Shown here one piece after another: positions 36,062 through 43,266 of a DNA stretch of 64,000 nucleotides (the stretch's first letter is position 1; every line of letters begins with the position of its first letter). This DNA comes from Acetilactobacillus jinshanensis (lineage in GTDB: Bacteria > Bacillota > Bacilli > Lactobacillales > Lactobacillaceae): positions 1,116,001 through 1,180,000 of the forward strand of contig NZ_CP034726.1 of assembly GCF_004359375.1 (NCBI RefSeq), given 5' to 3'. A model generated the notes under the pieces. The model worked only from the letters and a program-made list of their open reading frames with translations, was not told the origin of the DNA and did not search any database. The position numbers were made by a program, and so were the translations under genes.

Positions 36062-36208
36062 ATGACTTTATCAGCATTAGCATTTTTAATCATCTTAATT
36101 ACGTTACCCGTTAATTACGCATTCGTTAAAGCAATCAGTTTCTGCTACGACTTTAAAGATGCTCGTGAAAATAATCGCTTAAATTCAATGAAAGCTAGAA
36201 AGGCTTGA
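36062..36208 (+). CDS. Small membrane protein, 48 residues
   Basis: Begins 'MTLSALAFLIILITLPVNYA' and ends with a basic tail 'NSMKARKA'. One membrane helix (residues 4-24) is followed by 'FCYDFKDARENNR'. AAAGGTTGAG is a modest ribosome site. It has its own promoter at 35973-36001 and a strong terminator at 36244-36290, the same single-gene layout as the 35-residue gene. A Per box lies about 130 bp upstream of the start. Unknown family. Confidence 0.6.
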   Translation: MTLSALAFLIILITLPVNYAFVKAISFCYDFKDARENNRLNSMKARKA

Positions 36209-36243
36209 GTTATTATTAATAATCCGAACAAGTTTCCATTATG

Positions 36244-36290
36244 ATCTCCGTTATATAAATTAGATTAATTTATATAACGGAGATTTTTCT
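36244..36290 (+). terminator. Terminator of the 48-residue gene
   Basis: ATCTCCGTTATATAAAT / ATTTATATAACGGAGAT stem followed by TTTTTCT. Confidence 0.9.
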
Positions 36291-36444
36291 GTCTCACTAG
36301 AAGTGAAGTAAAGACTGGCGCGGTCCCAATTTAGCTTACTGTTAAGAAACATAATTACAATTAATTCGAAATATATTACCCTTTTTAATACTATCCTTAA
36401 ATCTCTTGACTTATAATTATTAATAAATCAGGAGATGATGTTAT

Positions 36445-36822
36445 ATGTCTGAATTACACCATAAGTTGAAGATTTTTAATGATTATCTACATAAAGATTT
36501 CCAGCTAGCCGCTAAGAATGCAAACGGAAATAAAGACATAGTCCAATTAGCAGTTCGAACGCTATCCGTTTCACTTAGTGACCGTAAAAAAGCGAAATGT
36601 CTGTACCCATTAATGCGCAAGGTCAGTCATTTTTATCTTAATTCCAAGCATGGCTATAACTTGTACGTTGCGGTATTGGTCAGCCGTCACCGATGCCTGA
36701 ATAAAGAAGATTACATTGACCTCAGAAACGTTCTTGAAGATCAGGATTTACCACGTGACGTTAATATCGCTAAATCATCTGACCCAATTTCAGAACCATC
36801 GTTATTATCAAGAATTTTTTAG
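36445..36822 (+). CDS. Hypothetical helical protein, 125 residues
   Basis: The ATG follows AGGAGATGATGTTAT, a good ribosome site. The protein is soluble and mostly helical in appearance: 'LHHKLKIFNDYLHKDFQLAA', 'LAVRTLSVSLSDRKKAKCLY', 'LMRKVSHFYLNSKHGYN'. No signal peptide or known motif. The size and helicity resemble bacteriocin-immunity-like proteins, but I see no diagnostic residues and do not assign it. It lies 49 bp ahead of the second YjeM-type permease and may be co-transcribed. Confidence 0.6.
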   Translation: MSELHHKLKIFNDYLHKDFQLAAKNANGNKDIVQLAVRTLSVSLSDRKKAKCLYPLMRKVSHFYLNSKHGYNLYVAVLVSRHRCLNKEDYIDLRNVLEDQDLPRDVNIAKSSDPISEPSLLSRIF

Positions 36823-36871
36823 TTTAGAGATTATTTAGTAGATAAATGCTTTATTTGAGGAAGATTAAATT

Positions 36872-38407
36872 ATGTCGAATCAGAAAGACAAGCGAATTTC
36901 ATGCTGGAGCCTAGTTCTGATTATTATTGCGACTGAATTCGGTTTCAGTAACATTATTACTGGTTATAACCAGATGAGTTATGCCAGCATTATTTGGTAC
37001 ATTATTACCGCGATTATTTACCTATTTCCATTGGCCATGATTTTTGCCGAATATAGTGGATCATTAAGAAAAGATCATGGTGGATTTTACAGTTGGTTAA
37101 TCAATTCCATCGGTGAACGAGGTGCCTTTATCGGGACCTTCGTCTGGATTGGTTTAATTCTAATCAACTTGTTACAAAACGTTTCTGGCTTAGGAATTAA
37201 CATTTCTGGTTTAATCCTGGGCCGTGATACTTCGCAAAGCTGGCACTTTGGTCCCTTTGATGGGAACGAAATTGAAGCCCTGATGGGAATCGTTTTAATC
37301 ATTTTAACGACCTACTTCGCTACCAAGGGCTTCCATAAGGTTGCCGTTACCGCCACGATCGGTGGGATCATCTCACTTAGTGTGATCGCTATTTTCATTA
37401 TTGCTTCCGTTATTATCTTTATTTCTAACCATGGGGCCTTTTCACAGCCAATCCACGGTGCTTCATCATTTATTCATTCACCGAATCCGCAATTCCAGTC
37501 ACCATTAGCCATCGTATCGTTCATTATTTACGCAATGTTTGCATACAGTGGCTTAGAAGCATCCAGTGGTTTCATTGATAAATTAAGAAGCCCACGTAAA
37601 GATTATCCCCGCGCTATGATGTGGGTCGCCGGCATTATGATGGTACTCTATGCCGTTGGTATGTTCGTCTGTGGTATGGGTACCAACTGGAAGAAAGTCT
37701 TAGGCGTTAAAGGCGTTAACCTTTATAACAATGGTTTCGCAATGTTCAACCACTTAGGTGTTGGCATGGCCCAAGCCTTTGGCTTATCACCATCCGTTGG
37801 TGCTTCATTAGGTCAGAACCTAGTTCGAATCCTTTCAATCGGTTCTTTAATTCCACTGTTAAGTCTATTGACCGTTGGAATTTACTCACCAGTTAAAGGT
37901 TTGATTGCCGGATCATCAAAAGACCTCTGGCCAAACAAAGTTGCCCACTTTAATAAACACGGGATGCCAGCATGCGCAATGTGGATTGAATGTGGCATCA
38001 TCGTAGTTGCTCTGTTATTCGTATCCATTTCTGGTCATAATGGTCAGCAGTTCTACCAGATCATCGTTGATATGGGTAACGTTGGTGCCGTCGTTCCTTA
38101 CTTCTTTATCGTCTTTGGTTTCGTCCACTTCAAGAAGCGTCACGATCTTGAAAGACCTATCGTATTCTTCCACAGTATGCGTTCTGTTTATACCATCGTT
38201 ACCATTCTATTTGTTGCCATGACGATCGCCGTTGTATTCAACGTCATCATGCCAATTATGCAAGGTCAGTACTCTACCGCATTCTGGACGGTCGCCGGTC
38301 CATTACTCTTCTTGGTTCTTTCAACCGTAATGTATCATTACGGGATTTACCATCGTGCTAGAAGAATGATTGCCGACAACGTTCACTATGAATCCCAAAA
38401 TCATTAA
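36872..38407 (+). CDS. YjeM-type amino-acid permease, paralogue 2
   Basis: A 511-residue paralogue of the carrier at 29.2 kb: 'EFGFSNIITGYNQMSYASIIWY', given as EFGFSN and QMSYASIIWY, 'DHGGFYSWLINSIGER', 'SPNPQFQSPLAIVSFIIYAMFAYSG' and 'YSPVKGLIAGSSKDLWP'. About 12 membrane segments. It has the most divergent N-terminal motif of the three and a longer tail. Shine-Dalgarno GAGGAAG. The substrate is unknown; APC antiport or symport of an amino acid is the family role. Confidence 0.9.
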   Translation: MSNQKDKRISCWSLVLIIIATEFGFSNIITGYNQMSYASIIWYIITAIIYLFPLAMIFAEYSGSLRKDHGGFYSWLINSIGERGAFIGTFVWIGLILINLLQNVSGLGINISGLILGRDTSQSWHFGPFDGNEIEALMGIVLIILTTYFATKGFHKVAVTATIGGIISLSVIAIFIIASVIIFISNHGAFSQPIHGASSFIHSPNPQFQSPLAIVSFIIYAMFAYSGLEASSGFIDKLRSPRKDYPRAMMWVAGIMMVLYAVGMFVCGMGTNWKKVLGVKGVNLYNNGFAMFNHLGVGMAQAFGLSPSVGASLGQNLVRILSIGSLIPLLSLLTVGIYSPVKGLIAGSSKDLWPNKVAHFNKHGMPACAMWIECGIIVVALLFVSISGHNGQQFYQIIVDMGNVGAVVPYFFIVFGFVHFKKRHDLERPIVFFHSMRSVYTIVTILFVAMTIAVVFNVIMPIMQGQYSTAFWTVAGPLLFLVLSTVMYHYGIYHRARRMIADNVHYESQNH

Positions 38408-38430
38408 ATAAGCTGTCACTCCATCATTAA

Positions 38431-38474
38431 AAAAATGGCGCTTGATTATAAATAATCAAGCGTCATTTTATTTT
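38431..38474. terminator. Bidirectional terminator between permease 2 and tauE
   Basis: AAAATGGCGCTTGATT / AATCAAGCGTCATTTT stem between convergent genes. Confidence 0.9.
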
Positions 38475-38486
38475 GGAAATTTTGAA

Positions 38487-39254
38487 TTAATAAGTTGTGT
38501 AGAAGAAGTAAGCACTTAAGCCTAAAGCTAGGATTCCAACGGTCAACTTCATCACTTTTTCGGGAACGTAACGGACGATTACCGGTCCAATGTAACCACC
38601 GATCATCATCCCAATCCCTAGTGGTAACGCGATGCTCCAGTAAACCGTCGTCTTTAAAGTAAAGATCACGATACTGATTACGTTAGCCGATAATGCGGCA
38701 ACGTTACGAATGGCATTATAAACTGGGAATGGTTCCGTTGAAATAAATGCTAAGATTCCTAATGCTAAGACACCTGCACCGGCTGAAAAGTAACTTGAGT
38801 AAGCACCGTAGATTAAGAACGTAATGGTAAGTGCAATTACCATGCCTTTTTTACTGTGAATTAACTTCTTTTGGCCAGCCTTTTTACTCTTGGGCCATAA
38901 GATCAAAAGTGCACTAACTAAAATGAACCACGGCACGGCAAATTCAAAATCTTTCTTAGGTGCAGCTAATAAAGCATAAACACCACCGATACCACCAATT
39001 AACGTCAAAATTAATGCATTGATGGTTTCCTTAACGTGGCCTTTTAATTCAGGTAAAGACGAAAAAATCGATCCAAAACCGGAGAAGATCATTGATGACG
39101 TGTTAGTAACGTTCGCGGTTACCGGAGGAATTCCACCCAAGTAAAGCAATGCGGGATACGTAACTAACGAGGCCATCCCAACTGAGCTGGAAACAATTCC
39201 GCCCAGGATACCAATCGGCAACATAATTAAATATTGCCACAACGCGAAATGCAT
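38487..39254 (-). CDS. TauE/SafE-family anion exporter
   Basis: A 255-residue membrane protein with about 8 segments. 'GILGGIVSSSVGMASLVTYPALLYLGGIPPVTANVTNT' is the first TauE/SafE repeat signature, and 'YFSAGAGVLALGILAF' is the second. Family members move sulfite, sulfoacetate and related organosulfur anions. The gene is downstream of a cystine-type binding protein with a Cys-codon leader, so a sulfur link is plausible. Start ATG behind AAAGGAA, with a likely promoter TTGCTT (39324-39329 complement) and TAGAAT, and a cre-like site just upstream. Confidence 0.85.
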   Translation of the reverse strand: MHFALWQYLIMLPIGILGGIVSSSVGMASLVTYPALLYLGGIPPVTANVTNTSSMIFSGFGSIFSSLPELKGHVKETINALILTLIGGIGGVYALLAAPKKDFEFAVPWFILVSALLILWPKSKKAGQKKLIHSKKGMVIALTITFLIYGAYSSYFSAGAGVLALGILAFISTEPFPVYNAIRNVAALSANVISIVIFTLKTTVYWSIALPLGIGMMIGGYIGPVIVRYVPEKVMKLTVGILALGLSAYFFYTTY

Positions 39255-39336
39255 AAAATTATTCCTTTCGTATTTTTATATTTGTGTTCAATACTTCTAA
39301 TTCTAAAATAAAATGAACATGAAAAGCAATGGTTTA

Positions 39337-39350
39337 TGAAAACGCTTTAA
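39337..39350. promoter_or_regulatory. cre-like site (possible CcpA operator) ahead of tauE
   Basis: TGAAAACGCTTTAA agrees with TGWAANCGNTNWCA at 13 of 14 positions. It lies inside a larger inverted repeat (39314-39363, TGAACAT / ATGTTCA arms) directly upstream of the presumed tauE -35. Confidence 0.45.
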
Positions 39351-39380
39351 ACTTTTTATGTTCAACGACCTGTGGCAACA

Positions 39381-39410
39381 AAAAACACCTGACGATCGAT
39401 CAGGTGTTTA
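39381..39410 (-). terminator. Terminator of the binding-protein transcript
   Basis: On the minus strand AACACCTGA / TCAGGTGTT is followed by TTTTTTG, 20 bp after the binding-protein stop. Confidence 0.88.
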
Positions 39411-39430
39411 AAGCAATATCTTATTATTAA

Positions 39431-40245
39431 TCACATTTGCTGCTTCTTAACGGTAATGTTCGTATGGAAGTACTTTTCGGATAAGCGCCTCAAAGTTCCG
39501 TTCTTACGTAACTTAGCTAAGACTTTATTGACCTTCTTCTGTAAAGCCGGGTCATGCTTGTTAAAAAGAACCGAAATCTTAGCGGGTGCCTGAGTTGATT
39601 CTGGAATTGGGTAGGCTTTGATCTTACTGGTGTTATTGCTCTTAGCGTAAGCTTTCCAAGCCTGAACGGAATCAATGGTCCCTTGGACACGGCCTTCCTT
39701 AACGGCTAGCATGATTTCGGCAAAACTAGTGGCTGGTTTAGTATGAGCACCCCATTTACGGGCTACAAACTGGTTATCGGTACCGACACCTTCCATAAAC
39801 GTCTTGCCTTTAAGTTGATGAACATTATTAATTGGGTACTTCTTATTGACCATCAGCATGTACGGTGAATAAGCGTACGGTTTCGAGAAATTAAACGATT
39901 TAGCTCGTTCTGGAGTATACGTAATATTATCAATCACACCATCAAACTTATGGCTCCCTAAGCCAGCAATTAAGCCGCTCCACTTCGTGGTTTTAACGTT
40001 CGTCTTTAACTTTAACTGTTTAGAAATCGCATGACTTAGATCAACATCAAAGCCTTTAACGTGACCGCCAGTACTTCGGTAGGAATACGGCGGCAGCATG
40101 GCTTCCATCCCGATCGTTAAATGATGGGGATGAACTAATTCAGAACTCGCTGTACTTTGAGCGCCACAAGCTGTTAAAATAGCACCCGTGCCGAATACAC
40201 CTAAAAGCACTAAAGCTACTTTCCTAACTTTCTAAAGAACTTCAT
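39431..40245 (-). pseudogene. Orphan cystine/polar amino-acid substrate-binding lipoprotein, frameshifted in the signal peptide
   Basis: The mature part is a full family-3 binding protein: 'LTIGMEAMLPPYSYRSTGG', 'GFDVDLSHAISKQLKLK', 'WSGLIAGLGSHKFDGVIDNITYTPERAKSFNFSKPY'. The lipobox is LTAC. A plausible start (ATG 40245) reads 'MKFFRKL' then meets TAG; restoring one A in GGAAAGTAGC (about 40215-40222) would join it to 'KVALVLLGVFGTGAILTACG', an ideal lipoprotein signal. As it stands only a GTG at 40210 opens the mature frame, giving a signal without basic residues. No ABC permease or ATPase is adjacent. Probably broken, or a rare-start protein. Confidence 0.7.
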
Positions 40246-40292
40246 TTCATACAGATCCCCTTTTAATCTGAATTTTGAAGTTCAAAGCAACG

Positions 40293-40346
40293 AAAAAAAC
40301 GTCGTGGATTAATGATGATCGTTAACACTAATTCACGACGCTTTTT
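40293..40346 (-). terminator. Leader terminator (attenuator) ahead of the binding protein
   Basis: On the minus strand CGTCGTGAATTA (40340-40329) pairs with TAATCCACGACG (40311-40300), 11 of 12 positions, followed by T7. The loop segment 40315-40325 can instead pair with 40374-40384, 10 of 11 positions, at the stop codon of the leader peptide. Confidence 0.75.
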
Positions 40347-40383
40347 GTTTATTAAAACCTAATTTTCAAATAATTAACGATAA

Positions 40384-40458
40384 TTATTTGTTGCGCAAAT
40401 GGTCATGATTAGCATTAACATTAGCCAAACAACAACAGCACATATTAAGACTAATCAT
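40384..40458 (-). CDS. Cys-rich leader peptide, 24 residues
   Basis: Begins MISLNM followed by CCCC (TGC TGT TGT TGT) and LANVN, ending HLRNK. It lies 44 nt after the predicted transcription start and 38 nt before a T-tailed terminator, upstream of a cystine-type binding protein. Four consecutive Cys codons are the hallmark of translation-coupled attenuation responding to charged tRNA-Cys. Shine-Dalgarno AAAGG is rather far (13 nt) from the ATG. The same arrangement is known as cysteine attenuation leader peptides in actinobacteria; I know of none described in lactobacilli. Confidence 0.65.
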   Translation of the reverse strand: MISLNMCCCCLANVNANHDHLRNK

Positions 40459-40508
40459 AACTTATTCACTACCTTTTTAATTAATCGTTACTTCAAACTT
40501 CACTTTTA

Positions 40509-40536
40509 ATATTATCACTATCTTTTAGTAAGTCAA
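40509..40536 (-). promoter_or_regulatory. Sigma-A promoter of the Cys leader
   Basis: On the minus strand TTGACT (40536-40531), a 16-nt spacer and TAATAT (40514-40509). Confidence 0.75.
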
Positions 40537-40698
40537 ATTTAATAAAATTCAATTATGTTAGCACTCATTCTTGCTAGTGATAAATATTAGTGTATTATAG
40601 ATTATGGAAGCGATGCCAAAGCTTCTATAATCGTAATTATGGCTATGGTTCACAATATTTCTAATATCTCATTTTGAATCTTGCAGGAGGCGTGCATT

Positions 40699-40884
40699 AT
40701 GAATATTTTTATGAAGAATCGTTGGCCAGGTTACCTGCCAAAAGTAAATTCAGTTTGGCAACGGATTAACACGGCTAAACTGAATAAGGAACTAAATTCT
40801 GATGTTCACATGACGGGAACCGAAATGGCCAACTTGACGATCTTAGCAATATTAATAATCTGCACCCTTCTTTTCTGGATCTAA
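40699..40884 (+). CDS. Small membrane protein, 61 residues
   Basis: The ATG follows GGAGGCGTGCATT, a strong ribosome site. A basic, amphipathic N-terminal part ('MNIFMKNRWPGYLPKV', 'VWQRINTAKLNKELN') precedes a C-terminal membrane helix ('MANLTILAILIICTLLFWI'). A hairpin at 40600-40635 (GATTATGGAAGC / GCTTCTATAATC) lies in the upstream region. It is followed by its own terminator and then the third YjeM-type permease. Unknown family; tail-anchored topology is inferred. Confidence 0.6.
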   Translation: MNIFMKNRWPGYLPKVNSVWQRINTAKLNKELNSDVHMTGTEMANLTILAILIICTLLFWI

Positions 40885-40903
40885 TCTTATTTCAATCTAA
40901 ATC

Positions 40904-40942
40904 AAAAGCATCCGTAATTAATAATTTACGAATGCTTTTTTG
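40904..40942 (+). terminator. Terminator after the 61-residue gene
   Basis: AAAAGCATCCGTAA / TTTACGAATGCTTTT stem followed by TTTT. Confidence 0.9.
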
Positions 40943-41093
40943 ACTGTCAATTTTGTCCTCAATTGTGTCTATTTCCCCGTTTCGGTCAAATCCCTTTGGA
41001 TCCACATTCGGCTTATCTATTATTAATTTTGGGCGTTCAACTGAATTACGTTTCTTGTAAATTGTGTGGGTTATTGAGGAGATTTGATGACCA

Positions 41094-42590
41094 ATGGATA
41101 AAGGAAAAAAGATTTCATTAACCGCGTTAGTCCTAATGATTCTGTCCACGACGTTTGGCTTTAGTAACGCCCCAATCGCTTATGAACAGATGGGCTACGC
41201 GAGTATTATTTGGTACATTGTTGGTGCGTTGGCGTTCTTTCTACCGTCGTCGTTAATGTTTGCTGAATACGGCTCAGCATTAAAGACTAAGTCCGGTGGG
41301 TATTATAACTGGATTGAAGCCGGGATCGGTTCTCGCTGGGCCTTTATTGGTACGTTTATGTGGCTATCGACTTGGGTGATTTCGCTAATTCAAGCGGTGC
41401 CGAACCTTTGGGTATCAGCATCTGCCGGAATCTTCGGCCGTGATACTACTCAGCACTGGCATTTCATCGGTAATCTTACCAGTACACAGTGCCTAGGGAT
41501 CATGTCACTGGCTTTTGTATTTGTTACGACGTTTATTGCTATTAAGGGCCTGGATAAGATTACCTGGGCTACGACAATCGGTGGTGTGTTAGTAATTATT
41601 CTACCCATCGTCTTTTGCTTACTCTCAATTCTATTAATTATTTTAAATCATGGTCAGTTGGCCCAGCCAATTTCGGGTGTCAAAAGCTTTTTATTCTCAC
41701 CGAATCCGCAGTTTAAATCAACGGCTTCAATCATGTCATTCGTAGTTTACGCGATCTTTTCATATGCTGGTGTCGAAGCCGTCAGCGGTGTTATTAACCA
41801 CTTAAAGAATCCCGGTAAAAACTTCCCACGTGGCGTTCTGATCTCGGTCGTGTTTACCGTTCTGCTGTACATGATCTGTATCATCCTTTGCGGAGCTGTC
41901 GTTAATTGGAAATCTGTAATGGGTAAAAGCAGCGTCACGATCGGTAACGTTGCGTACGTTTTAATGTATAACCTAGGTTTAAGTCTTGGTGCCGCCCTAG
42001 GCTGGTCAACGTCATTGTCAGCAGCCGTTGGACATGGCTTAGTAATCTTTTCCGGGATCGCGACGGTGATCACCGGGATTGGTGGTTACATCGTCCTATT
42101 GTACTCACCACTTAAATCCTTCATGTTTGGCTCCAACACTAAGATTTGGCCGAAATGGATCCTGCATTTAAATAAACATGGGATGCCAAGCCGTGCCATG
42201 ACGATTCAAGGTATTATCGTTTGTGCTGTCTTATTCTTCATCTCATTCGGTGGTAACAGCGCTAAGGAACTGTTTCAGATCTTAACTGATATGTCGAACG
42301 TTGCTTCAACGGCACAGTACATCCCAGTTATTCTAGCCTTTCCGTTCTTCAAGGAAGTTGCTCATCTTGATCGACCATACGTGGCTTTCCATAGTAAATT
42401 CTCGACCTGGTGCGCAACGATCGTTGTTCTGTTCGTGCTGGTCTTTGGGGTTATCTTCAGCTTCGTTCAGCCATTAATCTTACACGATTATGTAGATGAA
42501 TTCTGGGCATTCGTTGGGCCCGTTGCCTTCATTGCGTTTGCCTGGATCTTTTATGACTGGCGAACCAGTACCAAGCGTTCCGTTGAATAG
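41094..42590 (+). CDS. YjeM-type amino-acid permease, paralogue 3
   Basis: A 498-residue paralogue of the carriers at 29.2 and 36.9 kb: 'TFGFSNAPIAYEQMGYASII', 'LMFAEYGSALKTKSGGYYNW', 'SPNPQFKSTASIMSFVVYAIF', 'YSPLKSFMFGSNTKIWP'. About 12 membrane segments. GAGGAGATTTGATGACC provides the ribosome site. It resembles paralogue 1 more than paralogue 2 by inspection. Substrate unknown. Confidence 0.9.
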   Translation: MDKGKKISLTALVLMILSTTFGFSNAPIAYEQMGYASIIWYIVGALAFFLPSSLMFAEYGSALKTKSGGYYNWIEAGIGSRWAFIGTFMWLSTWVISLIQAVPNLWVSASAGIFGRDTTQHWHFIGNLTSTQCLGIMSLAFVFVTTFIAIKGLDKITWATTIGGVLVIILPIVFCLLSILLIILNHGQLAQPISGVKSFLFSPNPQFKSTASIMSFVVYAIFSYAGVEAVSGVINHLKNPGKNFPRGVLISVVFTVLLYMICIILCGAVVNWKSVMGKSSVTIGNVAYVLMYNLGLSLGAALGWSTSLSAAVGHGLVIFSGIATVITGIGGYIVLLYSPLKSFMFGSNTKIWPKWILHLNKHGMPSRAMTIQGIIVCAVLFFISFGGNSAKELFQILTDMSNVASTAQYIPVILAFPFFKEVAHLDRPYVAFHSKFSTWCATIVVLFVLVFGVIFSFVQPLILHDYVDEFWAFVGPVAFIAFAWIFYDWRTSTKRSVE

Positions 42591-42612
42591 TTAACAAACA
42601 TCTCCCAATCCA

Positions 42613-42648
42613 AAAATAACCTGACTTCATAAAGCCAGGTTATTTTTC
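42613..42648 (+). terminator. Terminator of permease 3
   Basis: AAAATAACCTGACTT / AAGCCAGGTTATTTT stem, 22 bp after the permease stop. Confidence 0.85.
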
Positions 42649-42654
42649 ATGTAG

Positions 42655-42690
42655 AAAAAACGCCTGATTTAATAACCAGACGTTTTTCAA
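42655..42690 (-). terminator. Second, back-to-back terminator serving the minus strand
   Basis: AAAAACGTCTGGTT / AATCAGGCGTTTTTT on the minus strand. A separate stem immediately beside the permease terminator implies a minus-strand transcript arriving from the right. Confidence 0.7.
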
Positions 42691-42751
42691 GGAGAATCTA
42701 AGGTAATTTGATGCATATTGTTTAGGGTGGATATGTATCTTCATTTTTAAA

Positions 42752-42838
42752 CTAGATCGCTATATAAAGGATGTCTAAAAGAATTAATAATGTAACTGAA
42801 TACAATATGAACTCCAGGAAATGATCACATTTATCCAT
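42752..42838 (-). CDS. Candidate small membrane peptide, 28 residues
   Basis: Starts 'MDKCDHFLEF' and continues as one membrane helix 'ILYSVTLLILLDILYIAI'. AAAGG lies 9 nt before the ATG and a minus-strand terminator (42655-42690) lies downstream, which is why I prefer it to the overlapping plus-strand frame (42821-43006, 61 codons, no usable ribosome site). The rest of 42591-43266 contains terminators and AT-rich sequence but no other convincing gene. Confidence 0.4.
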   Translation of the reverse strand: MDKCDHFLEFILYSVTLLILLDILYIAI

Positions 42839-43083
42839 AAGATAATTACCTTTCAGATTACAGATAATAGAAACGCAATGCAAAACAGGCCAAACAATAA
42901 AATTGAGAAGATGATTAATCTCCAGATAAAATTATTACGATCCTTTCTAGCCGGGTCAGTCCTAATCATTTCATTACTAACCGCTCCCTTTCTATATCAC
43001 CTATAAGATAACAAGATTGGTAACCCGAAAACCTTTTGATTATTTAGGTTAACTCTGGTTAATTCGTTATCTTTATCAGAAAA

Positions 43084-43116
43084 AATCATCCGCTAATCTT
43101 AAATTAACGGATGATT
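43084..43116 (-). terminator. Terminator downstream of the universal stress gene
   Basis: AATCATCCG / CGGATGATT stem with T6 on the minus strand, about 150 nt after the usp stop. The intervening stretch (43117-43266) contains short frames behind GAGGGG but nothing I can defend as a gene. Confidence 0.8.
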
Positions 43117-43266
43117 GGAACGGGGACGGTTTGTGCGTTTAACCATGGATATAAATTAATTACCAAAACAATTAAATAACTAAGAAATCTGGTCTTACGC
43201 AAGGAAGCACGTTTTTGGTATCACGCACATCCCCTCTATTTAACCTGAAGAGTGACTTTTATATAG

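Noticed and set aside
36445-36822. Bacteriocin immunity protein
   Set aside because: Size and helicity alone are insufficient; no bacteriocin precursor with a double-glycine leader was found nearby.
42821-43006. 61-residue plus-strand protein with C-terminal membrane helix
   Set aside because: AGGA abuts the ATG with no usable spacing, no promoter or terminator is associated, and a better-supported minus-strand frame overlaps it.
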